A stretch of DNA of 64,000 nt from Xanthomonas hyacinthi (GTDB lineage Bacteria > Pseudomonadota > Gammaproteobacteria > Xanthomonadales > Xanthomonadaceae): assembly GCF_009769165.1 (NCBI RefSeq), contig NZ_CP043476.1, positions 3,541,001 through 3,605,000 of the forward strand, read 5' to 3'. The number at the start of each line of letters is the position of its first letter. Positions within the stretch are counted from its first letter, which is position 1. Below, piece after piece: positions 56,212-64,000 of this stretch. Made by a program: the position numbers and the translations under genes. The notes below the pieces were generated by a model. The model saw only the letters and a program-made list of their open reading frames with translations. It had not been told where the DNA came from and made no database searches.

Positions 56212-58856
56212 GCCTGCTGCCGGCTGGTGCCGATGCCGGCATGCCCGACGAGGCGGCCGTCGACGATGCGCAATGGGCTGCCGCGGCCCGGCAATTGCTG
56301 CTCCAGGCCGATGCGCGGCTGAGCAAGCGCTTCGACCAGGGCGACGACATCGACCGCCTGCTGGCGCTGCGCGCGCGCGCGCTGGACCAGCTGATCAAGC
56401 ATGCCTGGAGCCGCTGCCTGCCGCGCGACGCCGGGCTGGCGCTGTACGCGGTCGGCGGCTACGGCCGCGGCGAGCTGTTCCCGCGCTCGGACGTCGACCT
56501 GCTGGTGCTCGGCGAGGCCGAACAGCAGCGCGCCCACGAACAGGCGCTGGCGCGCTTGTTCGCGCTGCTCTGGCATGCCGGCGTGCCGGTCAGCCACGCG
56601 GTGCGCTCGGCCGCGCAATGCACTGCCGCCTGTGCCGACCAGACCGTGCTGACCGCGCTGATCGAGGCGCGCCCGTTGCTCGCCGATGCCACCGCCCGCG
56701 CGGCGCTGGCCGCGGCGATCGCGCCGCAGCTGGTGTGGCCGCCGCGCGCGTTCTTCCTGGCCAAGCGCGAGGAGCTGCAGACCCGCCACCAGCGCTTCGG
56801 CGACACCGCCGACAACCTGGAGCCGGACATCAAGGACGGGCCGGGCGGCCTGCGCGACCTGCATACGCTGGGCTGGATGGCGCTGCGCGCGTTCGGCGTG
56901 CGCGACCTGGAAGCGCTGGTCGGCCTGGGCCATGTCGGCAACGACGAGGCCGATGCGCTGGCGCGCGAACGCAGGGCGCTGGCACGGCTGCGCTTCGGTC
57001 TGCACCTGGTCGCCGGGCGCCCGGAGGAGCGGCTGCGCTTCGACTACCAGAAGGCGCTGGCGCAGCGTCTGGGTTATGTCGACGACCCGGAGAGCCTGGG
57101 CGTGGAGAAGATGATGCAGCGCTTCTATCGCAGCGCGGCGATGATCCGGCGCATCAGCGACCGCCTGCTGCAGCGCTTCGAGGAACAGTTCGACGGCGAG
57201 GCGCAGCCGCAGCCGCAGCCGCTGGGCGCCGGTTTCTCGCTGCGCCGCGGCTACCTGGCCGCCGATGCCGAGGCCTGGCCGCAGGCCGATCCGGTGCAGG
57301 TGTTCGCGCTGTTCGCGACCTGGGCTGCGCACGGCGAGGTGCGCGGCCTGCATTCGCTGACCGCGCGCGCGCTGGCCGAGGCGCTGCCGCAGCTGCCCGC
57401 CTACGACGGCGCCAGCGCGCTGGCGCGCGAGCGCTTCCTGGCCCTGTTGCGCGGCCCGCGCGCGGTGCATTCGCTGACCCGGATGGCGCGGCTGGGTGTG
57501 CTCGGGCAGTGGATCCCGGCGTTCGCGCAGGTGTCCGGGCGCATGCAGTTCGACCTGTTCCACGTGTACACCGTGGACCAGCACACGCTGATGGTGCTGA
57601 AGAACATTGCGGTATTCGCCAGCGCGCGCGCCGACGACCGTTTCTCGATCGCGCACGAGGTGTGGCCGCGGCTGCGCAAGCCGGAACTGCTGCTGCTGGC
57701 CGGACTGTTCCACGACATCGCCAAGGGCCGCGGCGGCGACCACTCCGACCTCGGCGCGGTCGACGCGCGCGCGTTCTGCGTCGGCCACGGGCTCAGCGCT
57801 GCCGATACCGATTTGGTCGCGTGGCTGGTCGAGCAGCACCTGCGCATGTCGGTGACCGCGCAGAAGCAGGACATCTCCGATGCCGACGTGATCCACCGCT
57901 TCGCCACCCTGGTCGGCGACCGCGAGCGCCTGGATTATCTGTACCTGCTGACCTGCGCCGACATCGCCGGCACCAGCCCCAAGCTGTGGAACGCGTGGAA
58001 GGACCGGCTGCTGGCCGACCTGTACTTCGCCGCGCGGCGCGCGCTGCGCGAGGGCCTGGAGCATTCGGTGCCGGTGGCCGCGCGGGTGCAGGAGGCGCGC
58101 GAGGCCACCCGCGCGCTGATGCACATCCAGGGCCACGACGATGCGGTCATCGACCGCCAGTTCGCCGGCATGCCGGACGAGAGCTTCCTGCGCTTCCGCC
58201 CCGAGCAGCTCGCCTGGCAGGCGGGTGCGCTGATGGAAGTGGAGCTGGGCGGCACCCTGGTCAAGGTGCGCCCGGTGACGCCCGACGACGACGCGCTGGA
58301 AGTGTTCGTCTACTCGCCGGACCGCGACGGCCTGTTCGCCGCGATCGTGATGACCCTGGACCGGCTCGGCTACGGCATCCACCGCGCACGCGTGCTCGAC
58401 GCGCCGCACGAGGCGATCTTCGATACCTTCGAGGTGATGCCGGCCGATGCCTTCGCCAGCGGCGACACCGCGCAGCTGGAGGCGGCATTGCGCGAGGCGC
58501 TGTCCGGCGACCTGACCCGGCTGCGCCCGGCGCGGCGCGTGGTGCCGCGCCAGCTGCGCCATTTCCGCTTCGCCCCGCGCATCGAATTCCGCCAGAGCGT
58601 GGACGGTCGCCGCACCCGCCTGAGCCTGTTCGCGCCGGACCGGCCGGGGCTGCTGTCGAACGTGGCGCAGGTGCTGCGCCGCCAGCAGCTGCGCGTGCAC
58701 GACGCGCGCATCGCCACCTTCGGCGAGCGCGCCGAGGACGTGTTCCAGATCACCGACGAGCACAACCTGCCGTTGCCCGACTCCTCCCGCCAGGCGCTGC
58801 ACGCCGCACTGCAGGCCTGTCTGGACCCCGATACCCCACCTGGAGAATCCCGCTAA
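56208..58856 (+). CDS. glnD: Bifunctional PII uridylyltransferase/uridylyl-removing enzyme
   Basis: The 882-residue sensor of glutamine modifies PII proteins. The nucleotidyltransferase site is [20 protein letters not shown] (81-100); the HD domain has [20 protein letters not shown] (about 500-520); two ACT domains close the protein ([20 protein letters not shown] and [20 protein letters not shown]), where glutamine is sensed. GTG 56208 overlaps the map stop. The stop overlaps the dapD start by one base (TAATG). Confidence 0.96.
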   Translation: MSLLPAGADAGMPDEAAVDDAQWAAAARQLLLQADARLSKRFDQGDDIDRLLALRARALDQLIKHAWSRCLPRDAGLALYAVGGYGRGELFPRSDVDLLVLGEAEQQRAHEQALARLFALLWHAGVPVSHAVRSAAQCTAACADQTVLTALIEARPLLADATARAALAAAIAPQLVWPPRAFFLAKREELQTRHQRFGDTADNLEPDIKDGPGGLRDLHTLGWMALRAFGVRDLEALVGLGHVGNDEADALARERRALARLRFGLHLVAGRPEERLRFDYQKALAQRLGYVDDPESLGVEKMMQRFYRSAAMIRRISDRLLQRFEEQFDGEAQPQPQPLGAGFSLRRGYLAADAEAWPQADPVQVFALFATWAAHGEVRGLHSLTARALAEALPQLPAYDGASALARERFLALLRGPRAVHSLTRMARLGVLGQWIPAFAQVSGRMQFDLFHVYTVDQHTLMVLKNIAVFASARADDRFSIAHEVWPRLRKPELLLLAGLFHDIAKGRGGDHSDLGAVDARAFCVGHGLSAADTDLVAWLVEQHLRMSVTAQKQDISDADVIHRFATLVGDRERLDYLYLLTCADIAGTSPKLWNAWKDRLLADLYFAARRALREGLEHSVPVAARVQEAREATRALMHIQGHDDAVIDRQFAGMPDESFLRFRPEQLAWQAGALMEVELGGTLVKVRPVTPDDDALEVFVYSPDRDGLFAAIVMTLDRLGYGIHRARVLDAPHEAIFDTFEVMPADAFASGDTAQLEAALREALSGDLTRLRPARRVVPRQLRHFRFAPRIEFRQSVDGRRTRLSLFAPDRPGLLSNVAQVLRRQQLRVHDARIATFGERAEDVFQITDEHNLPLPDSSRQALHAALQACLDPDTPPGESR

Positions 58857-59854
58857 TGGCCACCAAGAAACCTGCTGCCGCCAAGCCCGTCGCCGCCAGC
58901 AAGGCCGCCGCGAAAAAGGCGGCGGCCAAGAAGACCGTCGCCACCACCGCGGCGGCCAAGCCCAGCGCCGCGCCGAAGTCGCCGGCCAGGCCGGTGCGTG
59001 CCAAGCCGGCCGCCGGCGCCAGCGCCGACGAGCTGAAGTTCACCATCGACAGCGCCTTCGAGCGCCGCGCCGCGCTGACCCTGGACGAGATCGAAGGCTC
59101 GGCCCGGCCGGTGGTCAACCGCGTCATCGATGGCCTGGAAAGCGGCGAGTTCCGCGTCGCCGAGCCCGACGGGCATGGCGGCTGGAAGGTCAACGCATGG
59201 CTGAAGAAAGCCGTGCTGCTGTACTTCCGGGTCAACGAGATGGCGGTGGTCGACGCGCAGCCGGCGCCGTTCTGGGACAAGGTCGAGGCGCGCTTCGCCG
59301 GCTACCACGAAGCCGAGTTCCGCAAGGCCGGCGTGCGCGTGGTGCCGGGCGCGATCGCGCGCCGCGGCAGCTACTTCGGCAAGGACGTGGTGCTGATGCC
59401 GAGCTTCACCAACATCGGTGCGCACGTGGGCGAGGGCAGCATGGTCGATACCTGGGCCACGGTCGGATCGTGCGCGCAGATCGGCAAGCACTGCCACCTG
59501 TCCGGCGGCGCCGGCATCGGCGGCGTGCTCGAACCGCTGCAGGCCGGCCCGACCATCATCGAGGACCATTGCTTCATCGGCGCGCGTTCGGAAGTGGTGG
59601 AGGGCGTGGTGGTCGGCCACCACAGCGTGATCGGCATGGGCGTGTTCATCGGCCAGAGCACGCGCATCTACAACCGCGCCAGCGGCGAGGTATCCTACGG
59701 CTACGTGCCGCCGTATAGCGTGGTGGTGTCCGGCCAGCTGCCGTCCAAGGACGGCTCGCATTCGCTGTACTGCGCGGTGATCGTCAAGCAGGTCGATGCC
59801 AAGACCCGCAGCAAGACCAGCGTCAACGACCTGCTGCGCGGCCTGGCCGATTGA
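58856..59854 (+). CDS. dapD: Tetrahydrodipicolinate N-succinyltransferase with Lys/Ala-rich N-terminal tail
   Basis: The enzyme succinylates tetrahydrodipicolinate in lysine/diaminopimelate synthesis. The core (from residue 61, [20 protein letters not shown]) has the N-terminal helical domain and the left-handed beta-helix ([40 protein letters not shown]). The first 57 residues form a tail of AAAK/AASK repeats with Pro ([20 protein letters not shown]), absent from the 274-residue E. coli enzyme and similar in composition to histone-H1-like proteins. The ATG overlaps the glnD stop, so the tail is part of the reading frame as read. Confidence 0.95.
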   Translation: MATKKPAAAKPVAASKAAAKKAAAKKTVATTAAAKPSAAPKSPARPVRAKPAAGASADELKFTIDSAFERRAALTLDEIEGSARPVVNRVIDGLESGEFRVAEPDGHGGWKVNAWLKKAVLLYFRVNEMAVVDAQPAPFWDKVEARFAGYHEAEFRKAGVRVVPGAIARRGSYFGKDVVLMPSFTNIGAHVGEGSMVDTWATVGSCAQIGKHCHLSGGAGIGGVLEPLQAGPTIIEDHCFIGARSEVVEGVVVGHHSVIGMGVFIGQSTRIYNRASGEVSYGYVPPYSVVVSGQLPSKDGSHSLYCAVIVKQVDAKTRSKTSVNDLLRGLAD

Positions 59855-59861
59855 CGCATCT

Positions 59862-59995
59862 CCTTCTCCCACTGGGAGAAGGTGCCCCGAAGGGGCGGAT
59901 GAGGGTACGGGCGAAGCTCCGTGTAGTTGGGTCCGCGAGACGCTTTCGCGCCGTACCCTCACCCCAACCCCTCTCCCGCTGGGAGAGGGGCTTTA
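59862..59995. repeat. Long palindromic element between dapD and the arsC-like gene
   Basis: End hairpins CCTTCTCCCACTGGGAGAAGG (59862-59882) and CCCCTCTCCCGCTGGGAGAGGGG (59968-59990) frame inner inverted segments GATGAGGGTACGG (59898-59910) and CCGTACCCTCACC (59951-59963). The whole 130 bp can fold into one structure. This type is common between genes in xanthomonads. Confidence 0.85.
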
Positions 59996-60016
59996 TCGCT
60001 TGATGGGACATTTTCG

Positions 60017-60373
60017 ATGACGACGTTGTACGGACTGAAGAACTGCGATACCTGCAAGAAGGCGACGAAATGGCTGGAGCGCTTCGGCGTGGCCTATGCG
60101 TTCGTCGACTACCGCGAGCACAAGCCCGATCCGGCGACCGTGCTCGAATGGGCCGGCAAGGCCGGCGGCTTCGATGCGCTGGTCAACAAATCCTCGACCA
60201 CCTGGCGGCAGCTGCCGGACAACAGGAAAGTGCCCGGCTCCGAGGCCGAATGGAAACTGTTGCTGCGCGAATATCCGCAACTGATCCGGCGGCCGGTGGT
60301 GGTCGCCGACGATGGCCAGCTCAGCCAGGGCTTTTCCGACAACGGCTTCAAGCAGCGCTTCGGCGTGGGCTGA
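60017..60373 (+). CDS. ArsC/Spx-family protein (YffB-like)
   Basis: The 118-residue thioredoxin-fold protein has the N-terminal TLYGLKNCDTCKKATKWLER with a CxxC pair, LVNKSSTTWRQLPD and LIRRPVVVADDGQL, typical of the YffB/ArsC-like family. Despite the name it need not reduce arsenate; E. coli YffB is also encoded directly before dapE, as here, and has no established substrate. It lies between dapD and dapE on the same strand. Confidence 0.9.
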   Translation: MTTLYGLKNCDTCKKATKWLERFGVAYAFVDYREHKPDPATVLEWAGKAGGFDALVNKSSTTWRQLPDNRKVPGSEAEWKLLLREYPQLIRRPVVVADDGQLSQGFSDNGFKQRFGVG

Positions 60374-60414
60374 GCGTCAGTCGCGCACTTGCGCTCCTAC
60401 AGTGATTTCCCGCC

Positions 60415-61542
60415 ATGTCCGACGTCGTTGACCTCACCTGCGACCTGATCGCCCGCCCCTCGGTCACGCCGGACGACGCCGGCTGCCAGGACCTGATCGC
60501 GCAGCGGCTGGCGCGCGCCGGCTTCGCCATCGAGCGGTTGCGCTTCGGTCAGGTCGACAATCTGTGGGCCACGCATGGCAGCGGCGCGCCGGTGCTGGCG
60601 CTGCTCGGCCATACCGACGTGGTGCCGCCGGGGCCGCGCGAGGCCTGGGCCAGCGATCCGTTCGTGCCGCAGATCCGCGACGGTGTGCTGTACGGACGCG
60701 GTGCCGCCGACATGAAGAGCGGCGTGGCCGGGTTCGTGGTCGCCGCCGAGCAGTTCGTCGCCGCGCATCCGCAGCACCCCGGCACGCTGGCGCTGCTGCT
60801 GACCTCCGACGAGGAAGGCGATGCGCTGGACGGCGTGCGCAAGGTCGCCGAGACCTTCCGCGCGCGCGGCGAGCGCATCGACTGGTGCATCACCGGCGAA
60901 CCGTCCTCCACCGAACGACTCGGCGACCTGCTGCGGGTCGGTCGCCGCGGCAGCCTGTCCGCCACGCTGCTGGTGAAAGGCGTGCAGGGCCACGTGGCGT
61001 ATCCGCACAAGGCGCGCAATCCGATCCACCTGGCCGCGCCGGCGCTGGCCGAGCTGGTCGCGCGGCATTGGGACGACGGCTACGAGAGCTTCCCGCCGAC
61101 CAGCCTGCAGATCTCCAACCTGCATGCCGGCACCGGCGCCAACAACGTGATCCCCGGCGACCTGCAGGTGGCCTTCAACCTGCGCTACACCCCGCACTGG
61201 GACGCGCCGCGGCTGGAAGCGGAGATCGCCGCGCTGTTCGACCGCCATGGCCTGGACTACACGCTGCGCTGGCACCGCAGCGGCGAGCCGTTCTACACCC
61301 CGGAAGGGCGCCTGCGCAGCGTCGCGCGCGAGGTGCTGGGCGCCTTCGCCGGCGCGGCGCCGGAAGAGAGCACCGGCGGCGGCACCTCCGATGCGCGCTT
61401 CATCGCGCCGCTGGGCGCGCAATGCATCGAGGTCGGCCCGGTCAACGCCAGCATCCACCAGGTGGACGAGCATGTGCGCGTCGCCGACCTGGAGGCGTTG
61501 CCCGCGCTGTACCTGCGCCTGATCGAACGGTTGCTGTCGTAA
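60415..61542 (+). CDS. dapE: Succinyl-diaminopimelate desuccinylase
   Basis: The 375-residue dizinc M20 peptidase removes succinate from N-succinyl-LL-DAP, two steps after DapD. Metal ligands are in [11 protein letters not shown] (His), [13 protein letters not shown] (Asp), [13 protein letters not shown] (catalytic Glu and ligand Glu) and the late His in [10 protein letters not shown]; the lid/dimer domain ([20 protein letters not shown]) is complete. The short gap upstream contains GCGCTCCTACA, a half-site of the REP unit at 7001. Confidence 0.97.
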   Translation: MSDVVDLTCDLIARPSVTPDDAGCQDLIAQRLARAGFAIERLRFGQVDNLWATHGSGAPVLALLGHTDVVPPGPREAWASDPFVPQIRDGVLYGRGAADMKSGVAGFVVAAEQFVAAHPQHPGTLALLLTSDEEGDALDGVRKVAETFRARGERIDWCITGEPSSTERLGDLLRVGRRGSLSATLLVKGVQGHVAYPHKARNPIHLAAPALAELVARHWDDGYESFPPTSLQISNLHAGTGANNVIPGDLQVAFNLRYTPHWDAPRLEAEIAALFDRHGLDYTLRWHRSGEPFYTPEGRLRSVAREVLGAFAGAAPEESTGGGTSDARFIAPLGAQCIEVGPVNASIHQVDEHVRVADLEALPALYLRLIERLLS

Positions 61543-61580
61543 CAGTTGCGCCGTCCCGCCGGCCGGGTTACGTTCGCCGC

Positions 61581-61676
61581 ATGACCTCGCTGCCCGCCCT
61601 CCGCCCGATCCACGCCAACGGCCGCAATCATGCGCTGGCGAATAATCGTGCGCGGCCGATGCGGGTCTGCGACTAG
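61581..61676 (+). CDS. Asn-rich leader peptide of asnB
   Basis: A 31-residue frame (ATG 61581, TAG 61674-61676) with Asn codons at positions 13, 16, 21 and 22 (HANGRNHALANNRARP). The end of the frame, 61654-61666, reads GGCCGATGCGGGT, an exact copy of the 3' side of the terminator that follows. No Shine-Dalgarno is clear, and a weak promoter TTGCGC-17-TACGTT would start RNA near the ATG itself. The arrangement is that of a transcription-attenuation leader, with Asn as the sensed amino acid. Confidence 0.72.
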   Translation: MTSLPALRPIHANGRNHALANNRARPMRVCD

Positions 61677-61723
61677 GCGCTACCGAAACACCACGCCCAG
61701 TATTCAGAAAACCCGCATCGGCC
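61654..61723 (+). promoter_or_regulatory. Antiterminator pairing region of the asnB attenuator
   Basis: Segment 61654-61666 (GGCCGATGCGGGT) and segment 61711-61723 (ACCCGCATCGGCC) are perfectly complementary over 13 nt. A ribosome stalled at the AAT AAT codons (61641-61646) leaves the first segment free to pair and so blocks the terminator; a ribosome that reaches the TAG covers it and lets the terminator form. Confidence 0.7.
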
Positions 61724-61738
61724 GATGCGGGTTTTTTT
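61708..61738 (+). terminator. Attenuator terminator upstream of asnB
   Basis: AAAACCCGCATC-GGCC-GATGCGGGTTTT is a perfect hairpin followed directly by more T (seven T from 61732). It lies 99 bp before the asnB start and downstream of the leader frame. Its 5' arm can pair instead with 61654-61666, giving the antiterminator. Confidence 0.9.
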
Positions 61739-61837
61739 ATGTGTGAAATCTTTCGCCGCATCGCGGTGCCGGCCGGCACCGCTCCAGGCCATCGCCGCAA
61801 CCACCTGTTACCCCCCACACCATCCAGGAGCTTTTCC

Positions 61838-63532
61838 ATGTGTTCGATCTTCGGCATCTTCGGCCTGCAACCGGGCGACGACCTGCAGGCGCTGCGCCGG
61901 CAGGCGCTGGACTGCTCGCAGCGGCAGCGCCATCGCGGTCCGGACTGGAGCGGCGTGTATGTCGACGACGGCGCGATCCTGGTGCATGAGCGCCTGGCCA
62001 TCGTCGATCCGGCCGGCGGCTCGCAGCCGTTGCTTTCCGCAGACGGGCAACTGGCGCTGGCGGTGAACGGCGAGATCTACAACCACCGCGAACTGAAGAA
62101 GCAGCTGACCCAGCCCTACGCGTTCCAGACCGGCTCGGACTGCGAGGTGATCAACGCGCTGTACCGCGAGGAGCAGCCGGCGGCGCTGCTCAACCGGCTC
62201 AACGGCATCTTCGCCTTCGCGCTGTGGGACAAGGCCGCCGGGCGCGTGCTGATCGCGCGCGATCCGATGGGCGTGTGCCCGCTGTACTGGGGCCACGACC
62301 AGCAAGGCCGGCTGCGCGTGGCCTCGGAGATGAAGTCGCTGGCCGACAGCTGCGCCGACGTCGCCCAGTTCCCGCCGGGCCATTACTACGACAGTGCCAG
62401 CGGCGAATTGGTGCAGTACTACCGCAAGCCGTGGCGCGACTACGCCGCGGTGCAGGGCGTGCAGGTGAGCAAGCAGGAACTGCGCGAGGCCTTCGAGCGC
62501 GCCGTGCACCGCCAGCTGATGACCGACGTGCCGTATGGCGTGCTGCTGTCCGGCGGGCTGGATTCCTCGCTGGTGGCGGCGGTGGCGGCGCGTTTCGCAC
62601 GCAAGCGCATCGAGGACAACGACGAGGCCGAGGCCTGGTGGCCGCGCCTGCATTCGTTCGCGATCGGCCTGAAGGGTTCGCCCGACCTGGCCGCCGCGGC
62701 GATCGCCGCCGAGTCGCTGGGCACCGTGCACCACGGCTTCGAATACACCTTCGAGGAAGGCCTGGACGCGCTGCCGGAAGTGATCCGGCACATCGAGACC
62801 TACGACGTCACCACCATCCGCGCGTCCACGCCGATGTTCCTGCTGGCGCGGCGGATCAAGGCGATGGGGGTGAAGATGGTGCTGTCCGGCGAGGGCAGCG
62901 ACGAGATCTTCGGCGGCTATCTTTACTTCCACAAGGCGCCGAACGCGCGCGAATTCCACGAGGAGCTGATCCGCAAGCTCGACGCGCTGTACAACTACGA
63001 CTGCCTGCGTGCCAACAAGTCGATGATGGCCTGGGGCGTGGAGCCGCGCGTGCCGTTCCTGGACGTGGAGTTCCTGGACGTGGCGATGCGCATGGACGCG
63101 CAGTACAAGATGATCGACAAGACCAGCGGCGGCGCGATCCGCATGGAAAAAGGCGTGCTGCGCGCGGCCTTCGAAGGCTATCTGCCCGATTCGATTTTGT
63201 GGCGGCAGAAGGAGCAATTCAGCGACGGCGTCGGCTATGGCTGGATCGATGGGCTCAAGGCGCATGCGCAGGCGCAGGTCAGCGACCGCGAACTGGCCGC
63301 GGCCGACAAGCGCTTCCCGGTCAACCCGCCGCAGACCAAGGAAGCCTATTACTACCGCACGCTGTTCGAGCGCGCGTTCCCCACGCCGGCCGCGGCCGAG
63401 ACGGTGCCCGGCGGCAAGTCGATCGCCTGCTCCTCGCCGGCGGCGATCGCCTGGGATGCCAGCTTCGCGACGATGGCCGATCCGTCCGGCCGCGCGGTGG
63501 CCGGGGTGCACGAACAGGCGCTGGAAGCGTGA
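61838..63532 (+). CDS. asnB: Asparagine synthase B (glutamine-hydrolysing)
   Basis: The 564-residue enzyme makes Asn from Asp, glutamine and ATP. Cys2 is the glutaminase nucleophile (MCSIFGIFG); RHRGPDWSG, LVHERLAIVDPAGGSQPLL and VNGEIYNHRELK form the class II amidotransferase domain. The synthetase domain has the PP-loop GVLLSGGLDSSLVAAVAA (about 229-246) and LSGEGSDEIFGGYLYFHKAP. CCAGGAG precedes ATG 61838. It is the only gene behind the Asn-codon attenuator. Confidence 0.97.
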   Translation: MCSIFGIFGLQPGDDLQALRRQALDCSQRQRHRGPDWSGVYVDDGAILVHERLAIVDPAGGSQPLLSADGQLALAVNGEIYNHRELKKQLTQPYAFQTGSDCEVINALYREEQPAALLNRLNGIFAFALWDKAAGRVLIARDPMGVCPLYWGHDQQGRLRVASEMKSLADSCADVAQFPPGHYYDSASGELVQYYRKPWRDYAAVQGVQVSKQELREAFERAVHRQLMTDVPYGVLLSGGLDSSLVAAVAARFARKRIEDNDEAEAWWPRLHSFAIGLKGSPDLAAAAIAAESLGTVHHGFEYTFEEGLDALPEVIRHIETYDVTTIRASTPMFLLARRIKAMGVKMVLSGEGSDEIFGGYLYFHKAPNAREFHEELIRKLDALYNYDCLRANKSMMAWGVEPRVPFLDVEFLDVAMRMDAQYKMIDKTSGGAIRMEKGVLRAAFEGYLPDSILWRQKEQFSDGVGYGWIDGLKAHAQAQVSDRELAAADKRFPVNPPQTKEAYYYRTLFERAFPTPAAAETVPGGKSIACSSPAAIAWDASFATMADPSGRAVAGVHEQALEA

Positions 63533-63716
63533 TATGCGCGTGCCGCTGGCGTTTTGCCGGCGGCACGCAGAGCCTGGGCTGCGGCGCTGACGACCGCGAC
63601 CAACGCAACGATTAGCGACCACAGGGTCCACTGCGCGGATAGAGCATGCGCTAGAAGATCGGGCGATCCTATTTCGCCCGCTGCGTGCCGTCCGCCGCCG
63701 CCGCGCGGACCCAGGC

Positions 63717-64000
63717 CTACTCGAAGCGCATGCAGCGCCCGTAGCGCTCCGGCTGGATGTCCACGCCGGAGGCATCGGCCTGGTTGTTCTTGCGCCACAG
63801 GTTCTGGCGGAAGTCCGCGCCGCTGCAGTTGGCGGCGCGGTCCACGCCGATCGTGTAGGTGTAGGGATTGCCCTGGAAGCTGTTGTGCTCGAAGGTGTTG
63901 TCCTGGCTCATGCTGTTGTCCCAGCACAGGATCTCCGGAGTGCGCTGGCGGATCGAGCAGGCCAGGTAGATGCCGGCGCCCTTGTTGTCGGTGAACTGGT
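63717..64000 (-). CDS. Right-handed beta-helix protein, C-terminal fragment
   Basis: The last 94 codons are visible; the start lies beyond the window. The sequence (QFTDNKGAGIYLACSIRQRT, CWDNSMSQDNTFEHNSFQGN, NCSGADFRQNLWRKNNQADA) has the Asn ladders and short beta turns of right-handed parallel beta-helix proteins such as NosD- or pectate-lyase-like families. Cysteines suggest an exported protein. Function cannot be assigned from this piece. Confidence 0.65.
   Translation of the reverse strand, partial: QFTDNKGAGIYLACSIRQRTPEILCWDNSMSQDNTFEHNSFQGNPYTYTIGVDRAANCSGADFRQNLWRKNNQADASGVDIQPERYGRCMRFE

Overview
The window is a piece of a chromosome from a high-GC gammaproteobacterium of the Xanthomonas/Lysobacteraceae (Xanthomonadaceae) lineage. 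This rests on the gene order uppS-cdsA-dxr-rseP-bamA-lpxD-fabZ-lpxA-lpxB-rnhB-dnaE-accA, on rpsB-tsf-(GGDEF)-pyrH-frr and map-glnD-dapD-arsC-like-dapE-asnB, on a TonB receptor/GH30/GH3/LacI sugar locus, and on several families of palindromic intergenic repeats of the type seen in xanthomonads. No tRNA, rRNA, prophage, transposase or CRISPR array was found.

1-7000: the tail of a DEAD-box RNA helicase (partial), rluF, an EamA exporter, a KdgT-type permease, a DUF72 protein, a frameshifted rraA, a secreted serine hydrolase of the beta-lactamase/DUF3471 type and a glyoxalase-fold protein. 7001-7337 is a three-copy tandem array of a palindromic REP unit of about 127 bp.

7600-15600 is a carbohydrate-scavenging locus. 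A LacI regulator is translationally coupled to a secreted GH30 glycosidase and faces a TonB-dependent receptor plus a secreted GH3 beta-glucosidase. A perfect 14-bp LacI-type operator lies in the divergent promoter region. The likely substrate is a beta-glucan or beta-glucoside.

15768-28000 is mixed housekeeping and accessory DNA: ABC exporter, RhtA-like exporter, DUF885 lipoprotein, small acidic protein, LysR regulator divergent from an EamA transporter, periplasmic cyclophilin, PHB depolymerase, methyltransferase and HemJ. 27989-44764 (minus strand) is the essential envelope/replication cluster from frr and uppS through BamA and lipid A genes to dnaE and accA. 44965-49500 carries pyrH, a HDOD-GGDEF protein, tsf and rpsB. 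49516-55209 is a six-gene Csu-type chaperone-usher pilus operon with two chaperones. 55435-63532 (plus strand) is map-glnD-dapD-arsC-like-dapE followed by asnB. The window ends inside a beta-helix protein gene.

Two things stand out. First, asnB is preceded by what reads as a complete ribosome-mediated attenuator: a 31-codon leader peptide with four Asn codons, a 13-nt segment that duplicates the 3' arm of the terminator, and a perfect terminator hairpin. Second, a family of large imperfect palindromes built of GGGAAT/GGGACT units sits directly behind the stop codons of many genes in the window and has become part of the coding sequence at the LpxB N-terminus and at the LpxB and RnhB ends.
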